Assembly (NCBI GenBank): GCA_900545935.1
Contig: URAP01000019.1
Span: 1-34,493, forward strand
From: an uncultured Eubacteriales bacterium
GTDB lineage: Bacteria > Bacillota > Clostridia > Oscillospirales > CAG-272
DNA: 34,493 nt
Direction: 5' to 3'
Position numbers and translations under genes: made by a program. The notes beneath the pieces are model-generated. The model saw only the letters and a list, made by a program, of their open reading frames with translations, made no database searches and was not told the origin of the DNA. Of the stretch, positions 1 through 7,293 are shown piece by piece. The first letter of the stretch is position 1. Every line of letters starts with the position of its first letter.

Positions 1-33
1 CGAGAAAGACTCCCTATTACAAAGTTTTCGCCA

Positions 34-51
34 GGCCTTTTTCAAAAGGCC
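34..51. repeat. Short perfect hairpin downstream of the GH94 gene
   Basis: GGCCTTTT (34-41) and AAAAGGCC (44-51) form a perfect 8-bp inverted repeat with a 2-nt centre. It lies about 70 nt past the stop codon of the GH94 gene at 119. There is no clear T-run on the minus-strand side, so it may be a weak terminator or an intergenic palindromic repeat. The type of element is uncertain. Confidence 0.5.
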
Positions 52-114
52 GCGTTCCCCCGCGTCCCCCGCGCGTACTCCTCGTCCCCCGCGCGTTCCC
101 CCGCGTCCCCCGCG
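51..114. repeat. GC-rich direct repeat (two 23-bp copies)
   Basis: A 23-bp C/G-rich unit beginning CGCGTTCCCCCGCG occurs at 51-73 and again, identically, at 92-114. Between them is a degenerate piece containing CTCGTCCCCCGCG. The block separates the GH94 stop codon from the hairpin at 34-51. It reads as low-complexity intergenic repeat and no coding potential was seen in it. Confidence 0.6.
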
Positions 115-118
115 CTCC

Positions 119-2464
119 TTAGTACTGAGCCTCGACCTTAACGCTTGCCTTGCCGGCGAGGGCGGAGTACGGGATAACATTGCCGTCGATGTACTGACCG
201 TCCACTACGAGGCGGGACACGCGCGCGTCCTTGTTCGGAGCCTTGCCGACGTGTATTTCGAGCATAGTTCCGCGAACCTCGCGGCGGACATCGAAGCCGT
301 TCCAATCGGAGGGCGTGCACGGGTCGACAACAACGCCGTTATAATCGGGACGAATACCGAGGATATACTGAGTTGCTGCGAGGTACATCCAGGATGCGGT
401 ACCCGTGAGCCACGAGTTAGAGCCTGCGCCGAAGCGCTCATGCGTCTTTCCGAGCATTGCGGAAGCGTAGACATACGGCTCGATCAGGCACTGATCCGCC
501 TTATCGTTGCGTACCGGCGGGAGCGATGCGTGATAAATCTCAAACGCCTCATCGCCGCGGCGGAGCAGCGTTTCCGCGATAACAGCCCATGTATTTGCAT
601 GGAAGAACACTCCGCCGTTCTCCTTAACGCCGGACTTGAGTCCGAAGTATGCGCGCTTAGAGAAGTCGCGGTAGGAGGTGGCGGGACCGTGCGAGCAGAT
701 ACCGAACTCGCACATAAGGTACTTCATAACATTATCAAATGCCTTCTCGCCCTGCTCCTGACTCGGCAGGCGGGAGAGGACTGCCCACGACTGCGGGTTG
801 AGGAATATCTTATTCTCTCTGTCCTCGTCGGTTCCGACCTTAAAGCCGTCGTCGTCGAAGGCGCGCAGGAACCAGCCGCCGTCCCAGAGCTGAGCGAACA
901 CCGAGCGGCACCAAGCGTAGTATTCATCCGCCCACGCCTTATTCTCGGTCTCACCGAGTGCGTCAAAGAGCAGACCGAGCTCGTATGCAGCGTGTGCAGC
1001 CTGGAAGAACACGAAGGTCGATTCAGCCTTTCTCTTCTTTCTGCTTATCCAGCTGAGCGAATCGTTCCAGTCGGTGCCGAGAAAGAGCGGAATGCCGTGA
1101 TCGCCGACATGCTCGCGCGTGAAGCGCAGTCCGCGCATAAGATGCTCGCGAACGGTAGCCTCGCCGCCGTCCTCGAACGGAACAATCTCATCGAGGAACG
1201 CGCTGTCGCCCGTCTCGCGGATGTATGTGCAGACCGAGAATATCGACCAGAGATGGTCGTCCGAGCGTCCGCCGCCCTCGGCTCTGCCCGTGCTCGGGAA
1301 GTAAACGCATCTTGCGTCGCCCGCGCTGAGCTGAATGCCGAGCAGCAGCTTGATGCGCTCCTTGCACTCCTCGGGGCAGGCATACATTGCGCCGAGAACA
1401 TCCTGCATGCTGTCGCGGAAGCCGAAGCCGCGGGTCACTCCGCGCTCGTAGTACGAGATAAAGCGCGACCAGTTGAAGGTCATACGGCACTCATAGGGAT
1501 GCCAGACGTTGAGCATGGTATTCATCTCGGGGCAGGGTGTGGAGACCTGCTGACGCGCGAGTATTCTATCCCACTTTGCGCGCACTGCGGCGAGATCACG
1601 CTCGGCTGTTGCGAGGTCGGTCGCCTCATTTGCGAGTGCGGGAACGGCACCGACGCTCGGCGCATCGCCTATTGCATAGATAAACTCCTTCTCCTCACCG
1701 GGCCCAAGAGTTATCTCGCAGCAGATACTGCCGCAAACGTAGTCGGCGTTGACATCGGTCGATGTGAGGCTGCCGCGCTCAACGCCGATAGGATTGGACT
1801 CGTTGCGATAATCTCCGAGAAACGCGCGGCGCTGACACTCATAGCCGACTGCGGGCAGCGACGAGGTCATAAAGGTATACTGACGCTCATAGTCCGAGAG
1901 CTCGTTCGACGGATCATAGATTATCGAGCCGTCCTTCCAGTAGCAGTCGCTGAAGTATCTCGACCACTCCTGAAGCATGTCGGTCATTGCGTCATAGAAA
2001 GAAAACTCCATGTAGCTGAAGGTGCGGAGCGTTCTCGGACGGTCGGAATCATTGCGGACCGCTGCTTTCCACACCTCGTAATTTTTGCCGTCGGGGATGA
2101 AGTAGGTAACGCGCGAGGAAATATCCGCATACTTGCCCTTGATGGTGGTATAGCCCATGCCGTGACGGCACTCATACTCCTGCATATCGCGCATAACGGG
2201 CTGCCAGGATGCCGACCAGTACTCGCCGCTGTCCATATCGCGGAGATAGAGGTAATGACCGGGGCGGTCCATCGGAACGCCGCTGTGATTGTACTTTGTA
2301 ATGCGGTGGCTGCCGGGATCGCTGTCAAAAACGAGTCCGCCCGCGTTGTTTGAAATCATACCGCTGAACTTTCCGTTTCCGAGATAGTTCATCCACGGCG
2401 ACGGGGTGTCGGGTCGGGTGATGACATATTCCTTGTTCTTGTCGTCAAAATAGCCGTAATTCAT
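119..2464 (-). CDS. GH94 disaccharide phosphorylase (cellobiose/chitobiose phosphorylase type)
   Basis: The 781-residue protein matches the GH94 phosphorylases along its whole length; cellobiose and chitobiose phosphorylases are about 800 residues. These cytoplasmic enzymes split a beta-linked disaccharide with phosphate into a sugar 1-phosphate and a free sugar. The N-terminus (MNYGYFDDKNKEYVITRPDT) is the family start. The beta-sandwich runs to about 270 and the (alpha/alpha)6 barrel follows. The WND motif at 466-468 supplies the predicted general acid D468. TRGFGFRD (344-351), H623 in VFFHANTW and T688 in SWLTGTASW are expected phosphate or sugar contacts. AAGGAAGG lies about 12 nt before the ATG. 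The loop after WND is much shorter than in cellobiose phosphorylase, so the exact disaccharide is uncertain. The DnaD gene ends 72 nt upstream. Confidence 0.9.
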   Translation of the reverse strand: MNYGYFDDKNKEYVITRPDTPSPWMNYLGNGKFSGMISNNAGGLVFDSDPGSHRITKYNHSGVPMDRPGHYLYLRDMDSGEYWSASWQPVMRDMQEYECRHGMGYTTIKGKYADISSRVTYFIPDGKNYEVWKAAVRNDSDRPRTLRTFSYMEFSFYDAMTDMLQEWSRYFSDCYWKDGSIIYDPSNELSDYERQYTFMTSSLPAVGYECQRRAFLGDYRNESNPIGVERGSLTSTDVNADYVCGSICCEITLGPGEEKEFIYAIGDAPSVGAVPALANEATDLATAERDLAAVRAKWDRILARQQVSTPCPEMNTMLNVWHPYECRMTFNWSRFISYYERGVTRGFGFRDSMQDVLGAMYACPEECKERIKLLLGIQLSAGDARCVYFPSTGRAEGGGRSDDHLWSIFSVCTYIRETGDSAFLDEIVPFEDGGEATVREHLMRGLRFTREHVGDHGIPLFLGTDWNDSLSWISRKKRKAESTFVFFQAAHAAYELGLLFDALGETENKAWADEYYAWCRSVFAQLWDGGWFLRAFDDDGFKVGTDEDRENKIFLNPQSWAVLSRLPSQEQGEKAFDNVMKYLMCEFGICSHGPATSYRDFSKRAYFGLKSGVKENGGVFFHANTWAVIAETLLRRGDEAFEIYHASLPPVRNDKADQCLIEPYVYASAMLGKTHERFGAGSNSWLTGTASWMYLAATQYILGIRPDYNGVVVDPCTPSDWNGFDVRREVRGTMLEIHVGKAPNKDARVSRLVVDGQYIDGNVIPYSALAGKASVKVEAQY

Positions 2465-2536
2465 TTTCGGAGAATTCCTTCCTTGATTTAATTGCTTTTT
2501 GCGTTAATTTATGCACGGCAATGTCGGCAATGCCGC

Positions 2537-3841
2537 TCACTGCCCTTTTTCCTTTTTCGCGTCGTGATCCGCAGTCTGCGTTCCCGAGTCGGACGAGCGA
2601 GCCGCAGAGCCGCCGTCGCCGGTCGCTTTCTTTCCCGAGCGGCGAAGCGCATCGTAGCTTCGCGCGAGCGCAAGCTCTACAAAGCGGTCGGTATCAAAGC
2701 TGTCCGCGCCGTTCTGTGCCGCGCCCGATGCTCCGTGCGCGCTGCGGACTGCACCCGTCTTTGACGCGCCTCCCACCGATGTCAGGCGCTTTCGCTCGTA
2801 TTCGTCGAGCTTTTCTATGCTGCACAGTCCCGCCATGTACCAGGATTCGAGCACTCTCGACATATATGCGAGTGAATACTTACCCGTGTTCTCCACAGTC
2901 TGTTCATACGCGCGAACGACCACCTCCTCGGGCAGCCTCCACTCATGCAGCCACTTGGCAAACTCCTGCCGCTCCTTTGCGGTCAGCGCGCGGCTGCCGA
3001 GTCCGAACAGCGAGCGCAGATGCGCCTCCTCGCGTTCCTTTTCTTCTTTTTTCTTTATGTACTCCTCGAGCTTTGCAGCACTGTCGATGCCTTCATCATA
3101 GAGGTTGTACGCCGTCTTTTCAACATAGCCTACCGCCCGTTTTCCGCGGTGAGCACAGTAGGTGAACAGCGCGAGAATGTGCTCTATGTCCAGTCCGAGA
3201 TACTCGTACAGACCGACGACCTTTGCCGCCTCCGCCTGCGTGAATATCCTGCCTACAATGCCCTGACAGGTATCAATGAGTTTGCGCAGCTCTCCGCCGT
3301 GAGCGTCGGTAAGCGCCGCGAGCTCCTCGCCGGAATACTGCGGACGCTGCTCAAATCGCGAAGCCCCGCCCTCGCCGACGGGCGCAGGCGCGGCAGTCGA
3401 TGCCGCATTGCCGATAGGAGCACCGGCATTGTTTGCCGCAATGCCGGAATGCCCTGCACCGGATTTTTTTACAACAGTGCCCGCGCCGCCGGCAGCCGAG
3501 CCGGAATTATTCGCGGCGATTCCCGCATTGCCCGCAGAAGCGCTTACACCAGGAGCACCCGACTCATTCTCCACAGCGCTCGGATCACCCGCAGCGGCTG
3601 TATTGTCGGCAGTATCGCAAACCGAGATAACTCCGAGCTCACGCCAAAATTCGATAGAAGAAAGCACCTTTTTCTGCGTGCAGCCTATTCGTTTCGCAAG
3701 TAGGGGAATATTTCCCGCGGCCGACGGGTCGGCGCATAGGTGCATAAGGACGAGCAGATCCGCCCTCTCCGCATCGCGCTCTCCGAGCGCTCTCGCGGGA
3801 ATGGCGCAGACCGCGTCCCCGTAGCTGATTTTTATCTCCAT
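2537..3841 (-). CDS. DnaD-domain replication/primosome protein
   Basis: The 434-residue protein has an N-terminal winged-helix-like region (about 1-75) and a low-complexity Ala/Gly/Asn linker (about 78-158). Two DnaB_2/DnaD-type helical domains follow (about 168-252 and 276-340) with a charged coiled segment between them (255-275), and then a disordered tail. The second domain carries YSLAYMSRVLESW (322-334), the tyrosine-to-tryptophan signature of DnaD-like DNA-binding domains. In Firmicutes such proteins help load the replicative helicase at origins or restart sites. The ATG follows the rex stop after only 3 nt, with GGAAAGG inside the end of rex, so translation is probably coupled. The linker repeats the phrase GIAANN twice, which suggests internal expansion. 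No helicase loader (dnaC) gene follows in this window. Confidence 0.85.
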   Translation of the reverse strand: MEIKISYGDAVCAIPARALGERDAERADLLVLMHLCADPSAAGNIPLLAKRIGCTQKKVLSSIEFWRELGVISVCDTADNTAAAGDPSAVENESGAPGVSASAGNAGIAANNSGSAAGGAGTVVKKSGAGHSGIAANNAGAPIGNAASTAAPAPVGEGGASRFEQRPQYSGEELAALTDAHGGELRKLIDTCQGIVGRIFTQAEAAKVVGLYEYLGLDIEHILALFTYCAHRGKRAVGYVEKTAYNLYDEGIDSAAKLEEYIKKKEEKEREEAHLRSLFGLGSRALTAKERQEFAKWLHEWRLPEEVVVRAYEQTVENTGKYSLAYMSRVLESWYMAGLCSIEKLDEYERKRLTSVGGASKTGAVRSAHGASGAAQNGADSFDTDRFVELALARSYDALRRSGKKATGDGGSAARSSDSGTQTADHDAKKEKGQ

Positions 3842-3844
3842 TGC

Positions 3845-4660
3845 TTAATCTATGCCGCCTTTCCGTCCGCCTCGAACGGGCGAATCATCGTCGTTTGTGT
3901 TCTTGTTGCCGCTATGCCGATCGGCATCAGCCTCCGATGCACCGACCGCCGGCCTTTCGCCGTCCGCATCGTGCATATCGCCCGCAGTTATCTCACAGCA
4001 GAGCGACAGCAGCGCGTCGGTAAAGTTGACATCGAGCACCGATATGCCCTCCGGAGTTATCGGTTCACCGGTGAAATTCCATATTCCCCTGACTCCCGAG
4101 GCCGCAAGCGCAGCAGCCGCCTCCGCCGCCTCACCACGCTCGCAGCAGAGCAGCGCGACAGAGACCGGATCGCCCTCCGCACACTGCCGCTCGCAGTAGT
4201 GAGACGCACGCGCATAGGTCGGCATACAGTCCTCGGGCAGGGGCATTTTTTTCATCAGAGACAAATCGCCGCGCAGCTCGGATGCGGAAAGGTCTCCGCC
4301 GTCGGTAAACGCCGCACGCAAGCGCACTCCGCGCGCGGTAAAGCACTCATCCGAGGCAAGCATCAGCGCAAAGCGCAGATCACGGCAAACAACTATCGCG
4401 CCGTAGTTCATCGGTATTCCGATGCGCGCGCCCACCGCACTGTACAGATCCTTTACATTGTAGCCGTAGCCCTGAGTTCCGACTCCGCCGAGATAGGAAA
4501 AGTCCTGCCTCACCTGCGACGGTGTAAGCAGCATCCTCCGCGCAAGCTCGCCCGAGCTTGTCCTCAGCTTATCCTCTCCTATCATTCCGCGCAGCACCCG
4601 ATAGTATCGCGGCAGCCGCGCAGAGACCTGCGGAGGGAGCGATTTTTTCCTTGTATTCAA
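3845..4660 (-). CDS. rex: Rex-family redox-sensing repressor with degenerate NAD(H) site
   Basis: The 271-residue protein has the Rex winged-helix DNA-binding half: RLPRYYRVL (15-23), the recognition region SQVRQDFSYLGGVGTQGYGYNV (48-69) and a matching Rossmann half ending in GIWNFTGEPI and DVNFTDALLSL. Rex normally senses NADH/NAD+ and represses fermentation and respiration genes. Here the glycine-rich nucleotide loop expected after YGAIVV (86-91) reads CRDLRFAL, with none of the GxGxxG glycines. The C-terminus adds about 40 charged, disordered residues. The start is taken as TTG at 4660 because AGGAGGGGGAG lies just upstream and no suitable ATG keeps the DNA-binding domain. It is co-transcribed with the DnaD gene. 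The DNA-binding assignment is firm; NADH sensing is doubtful. Confidence 0.85.
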   Translation of the reverse strand: MNTRKKSLPPQVSARLPRYYRVLRGMIGEDKLRTSSGELARRMLLTPSQVRQDFSYLGGVGTQGYGYNVKDLYSAVGARIGIPMNYGAIVVCRDLRFALMLASDECFTARGVRLRAAFTDGGDLSASELRGDLSLMKKMPLPEDCMPTYARASHYCERQCAEGDPVSVALLCCERGEAAEAAAALAASGVRGIWNFTGEPITPEGISVLDVNFTDALLSLCCEITAGDMHDADGERPAVGASEADADRHSGNKNTNDDDSPVRGGRKGGID

Positions 4661-4975
4661 ATGTCTCCCCCTCCTGTCGTGATGGACTCTGTACGGTTCA
4701 AAGCATGCTCTCGGTCCGAGCTTTTGTCTTTCCGAGAACGTTTTTCGGTCTGCGGTTTTTAGCCTCCCCGCAAGGGGAGAGATAAAAAAGATGCAGAAGC
4801 GTCGAAAATCGTCACGTCGCCGTACAGGCGTACGGCAGAGGCGATTTTCGGCGGTAGAAAAAGCGGATAATCATTTCCTCGGAGAAATCCGATAGGATTT
4901 CATCAGCTTTCTATGTGTTTGTGCCGTACAAAAGCCCAAATCACACTTTTATCCGCTTTTTCGGTCTGCGCTTTT
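4661..4975. other. Intergenic region between rex and the hydrolase gene
   Basis: This 315-nt region has no supportable gene. The first part is the untranslated leader of rex, with an AGGAGGGGGAG site at its end and a CTCGG-T-CCGAG palindrome further upstream. No clear sigma-A promoter and no canonical Rex operator were recognised. The rest is the hairpin-rich repeat element described separately, which also supplies the likely terminator for the sugar operon arriving from the right. Confidence 0.6.
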
Positions 4976-4990
4976 TTAGCCTCGCCGAGC
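4741..4990. repeat. Hairpin-rich repeat element bounded by imperfect direct repeats
   Basis: Two near-identical stretches of about 30 bp, sharing TTTTTCGGTCTGCG followed by a T-run and AGCCTC, lie at 4741-4770 and 4957-4987. Between them are nested inverted repeats: CGAAAATCG (4803-4811) with CGATTTTCG (4842-4850), enclosing GCCGTAC (4819-4825) with GTACGGC (4830-4836). A perfect 14-bp pair, GAAAAAGCGGATAA (4857-4870) with its complement at 4949-4962, encloses a small AAATCC/GGATTT hairpin. The right end overlaps the hydrolase stop codon. It looks like a non-coding palindromic repeat (REP or MITE-like). The 14-bp stem followed by a T-run could also end the sugar operon transcript. Confidence 0.55.
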
Positions 4991-5632
4991 CGAAGCGAGC
5001 CATTCGATTAGGTCAGTCGTTTCGTATGCAGGAGTCCAAGAATCATGCCACACATCCGGAAAAATCTGCAGCGTAGCATTACCGCCCCTATGATTTATCA
5101 TATTCACCATTTCCTCCGAGCGCGCGGGCAGCACCGTATCATCCTTACCGCCGTGGAAAACGCGCATCGGCGTATCCGTAAGTGCGTCGCTGCGCCATGC
5201 CATTCCGCCGCCGCAGATAGGTGCAAGTGCCGCAAAGTACCCGGGGTAACTGCAGCCCATCTCATACGTACCGAAGCCGCCCATGGAATTGCCCGTAAGG
5301 GTAATACGGTCACGGTCTATGGCAAGATCCTCGACTATCGTCTCAATGAGATACATCAGCTGCTCGGTTAGGTTATCCCACACCTTGCCGTCGGGGCACT
5401 GAGGTGAAAGCGTAACGACGCGCAGCCCGTGATAATCAGGATCGGCTGAAAAGAGCTTTGGAATACCGTGGATCTTTACCGCCTCGAGATTGTCGCCGCG
5501 CTCCCCCGCGCCGTGCAAATATACAATGAGTGGCAGATGCTCGTTTTCCGCATTGAAGCCCGTCGGAGTCGTCAGTACGTAGCCGAGCTCGTTTGTCTTT
5601 GTGTATACACGCATTGTATTTGTCATTACCAT
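4976..5632 (-). CDS. Alpha/beta hydrolase, carboxylesterase/dienelactone-hydrolase type
   Basis: The 218-residue single-domain cytoplasmic protein has no signal peptide. The oxyanion segment YLHGAGERGDN is at 38-48. The nucleophile elbow GNSMGG places Ser116, the acid is Asp164 or Asp165 in HGGKDDTV, and the base is His196 in DVWHDSW. This arrangement is typical of small esterases related to the predicted phospholipase/carboxylesterase and feruloyl-esterase group. GGAGG sits 8 nt before the ATG at 5632, which supports the first of three nearby Met codons. It is the last gene of the sugar operon, 15 nt behind the isomerase gene, and may remove acyl groups from the imported sugar. That role is inferred only from position. 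Confidence 0.8.
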   Translation of the reverse strand: MVMTNTMRVYTKTNELGYVLTTPTGFNAENEHLPLIVYLHGAGERGDNLEAVKIHGIPKLFSADPDYHGLRVVTLSPQCPDGKVWDNLTEQLMYLIETIVEDLAIDRDRITLTGNSMGGFGTYEMGCSYPGYFAALAPICGGGMAWRSDALTDTPMRVFHGGKDDTVLPARSEEMVNMINHRGGNATLQIFPDVWHDSWTPAYETTDLIEWLASARRG

Positions 5633-5647
5633 TTGATTGTCCTCCGT

Positions 5648-7024
5648 TTATATTACCTTTATTCCGAGCATGTCGCAGAGAGCGCGAATCTCGGCTGTGT
5701 TATTTCCGTAAGAGATGATGTAGTGCTGACCCATAACCTTCTCGGCAAAATCCTCGACATCGTCGAGCATTATTTCGAGTCCGGGCAGCTGCGGCGCGGG
5801 CTGTGTCCAGCCTGCCTCCTCCCATTTTCGCGGTGTTTTTCCGAAGCCGCGTACCATGTGCATAACATAGCGGTCGCCGACGGAAGATAGACGGCAGAGC
5901 GTAAGCTCGCCCGTTTTGACCTTTGAAACATTGAGAATTCCCTCGTCCAGCTCGCCGAACGCTGCGGGCATGACCGTCACAGCGCCGTCGGTCGTCTCTG
6001 CGGGAATGTAATCGGGAACACCCGCGAGCACGCGGTCGGTAAAGTACTCGTAGAATTCCAGATACATAGCGCACTGACCCGTCAGATACTTGACCATAAG
6101 CTGTGTTATGCTGCCGAGACAGTCGTTCTCAGGAACGGTACATACGCCGGAGAGATCGGAGAGCAGCATGAACACGGGCGCAGGCGGGAAGCCGAGCAGC
6201 CTCTTCATTCCGTCAACGTCCTTGAGCGAGATGCCGTCATAGCCGCGCTCACGGATAAGCGCATCAACGGCAAGGAAATACCCCGCCGCACGGCGCATTC
6301 CCGTCTCCGCTGCGGGCTTTACGAAGCTCCAAGGCTTCATGTATCTGCCGCGGTACTCGCCGCCCTGCTTCATAAGCGTTACTATCTCGTCCTTTTCCGC
6401 ATCGGAGAAGTGTTCGCTGCGCTGATATATCTCGAGCAGCTCGAAGGTTTCTATCTCGGGGCCCACAACGCGCTTGAGCGATGTGCCGTCCGCCTGAGTC
6501 CCGTAGAGATTCATATCGCGATAACCGCCGAAGCCGACGCGAGCATGACGCAGGCGCTTTGCCGCGCTCGCCGCTCTGCAGTACGCCGCAACCCTGTCGG
6601 CGCGTGACGGCAGCCCGACGATATCATAGATATAGCTGAAGGTATAGCCGAGCGATGCCATGCTTCCGCGCAGCGCGCTCGTGCCCGCCTGATCGGCGGT
6701 AGTGACGAGTCTGTCGCCCTCGACCCAGCCGCACAACCCCCACAGCACCATGGGGATATGTCGGTAGTGCTCGGTTATCTTTATCACCGCATGGGTAGGT
6801 ATCCAGCCCGCGACGCAAAGCACGAGACAGTCAAAATCCTCGCTGCCGAGCACGTCGAGTGCATGCGCGATGTCGCGCTCCTCGTAGTCGTCGGTCACGG
6901 GGTAGACTGATACGGTGTCTATGCCCTGTGTGTGTAGCAGATCATGCGCCGCAGCGCATTTTTTAACGATTATCTCCTTCGGCGTATTGACCTCACCGAA
7001 GCCGACGAATCCTGCCTTGATCAT
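5648..7024 (-). CDS. L-fucose/L-arabinose isomerase-family protein
   Basis: The 458-residue protein resembles the FucI/AraA superfamily of metal-dependent aldose-ketose isomerases (COG2407 group). An N-terminal alpha/beta half (MIKAGFVGFGEVNT) leads into a central region with YDGISLKDVDG (262-272). The metal-site segment VPENDCLGSITQLM (297-310) provides candidate ligands E299 and D301, and a C-terminal GQHYIISYGN (432-440) provides H434. In FucI two acidic residues and one histidine bind Mn2+, so the core looks intact, although the motifs deviate from classical FucI. The gene is second to last in the sugar operon, between the kinase and the hydrolase. Its substrate could be a pentose, a 6-deoxyhexose or a rarer sugar, and the sequence does not decide this. 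Confidence 0.75.
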   Translation of the reverse strand: MIKAGFVGFGEVNTPKEIIVKKCAAAHDLLHTQGIDTVSVYPVTDDYEERDIAHALDVLGSEDFDCLVLCVAGWIPTHAVIKITEHYRHIPMVLWGLCGWVEGDRLVTTADQAGTSALRGSMASLGYTFSYIYDIVGLPSRADRVAAYCRAASAAKRLRHARVGFGGYRDMNLYGTQADGTSLKRVVGPEIETFELLEIYQRSEHFSDAEKDEIVTLMKQGGEYRGRYMKPWSFVKPAAETGMRRAAGYFLAVDALIRERGYDGISLKDVDGMKRLLGFPPAPVFMLLSDLSGVCTVPENDCLGSITQLMVKYLTGQCAMYLEFYEYFTDRVLAGVPDYIPAETTDGAVTVMPAAFGELDEGILNVSKVKTGELTLCRLSSVGDRYVMHMVRGFGKTPRKWEEAGWTQPAPQLPGLEIMLDDVEDFAEKVMGQHYIISYGNNTAEIRALCDMLGIKVI

Positions 7025-7293
7025 TTTTAATTCCTTTCGGTATGTTGATTTGCAGCCTGCGCTGCATGATGATCAACTCAAAAGCCGATATTTATATTTT
7101 GGTAGAAAGCGTGCCACACCCGCAGATAGCCGCGTCACACCTGCAAGTGAATGTCATGCTCGCGAGCAGATGCGTCGCTGCGCTAATGACCGTTTCATGC
7201 ATACGGCGAACGCACAATGCTCACGGTCGGATACTCCGCGCCGCGACAGATGCCACCGTGCGAATAGATGCGTCATGCATGCAGCTAACGCCA
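7025..7293 (-). other. Long intra-operon spacer with recurring AGATGCG motif
   Basis: This 269-nt spacer separates the kinase stop codon from the isomerase start and is far longer than the other gaps in this operon. AGATGCGTC occurs at 7168-7176 and 7266-7274, and AGATGCGGTC begins at 7308. Phrases such as CATGCAT and GCGCTAATG/GCTAACGCC recur around them, which gives a degenerate repeated look. The ribosome-binding site of the isomerase (AAAGGAA) lies at its left edge. No open frame with family resemblance was seen in it. Confidence 0.45.

Noticed and set aside
51..114. A CRISPR-like array at the left edge
   Set aside because: There are only two copies of a low-complexity GC unit, with no uniform spacers and no cas genes nearby.
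251..2353. A 700-codon open frame on the plus strand, antisense to the GH94 gene
   Set aside because: It exactly mirrors a well-conserved GH94 gene, has no family resemblance and no ribosome-binding site. Long antisense frames are expected in GC-rich genes that avoid TTA, CTA and TCA codons.
3740..4762. A 340-codon plus-strand frame across rex and the dnaD start
   Set aside because: It is antisense to two recognised genes, spans their junction and shows no similarity to any family.
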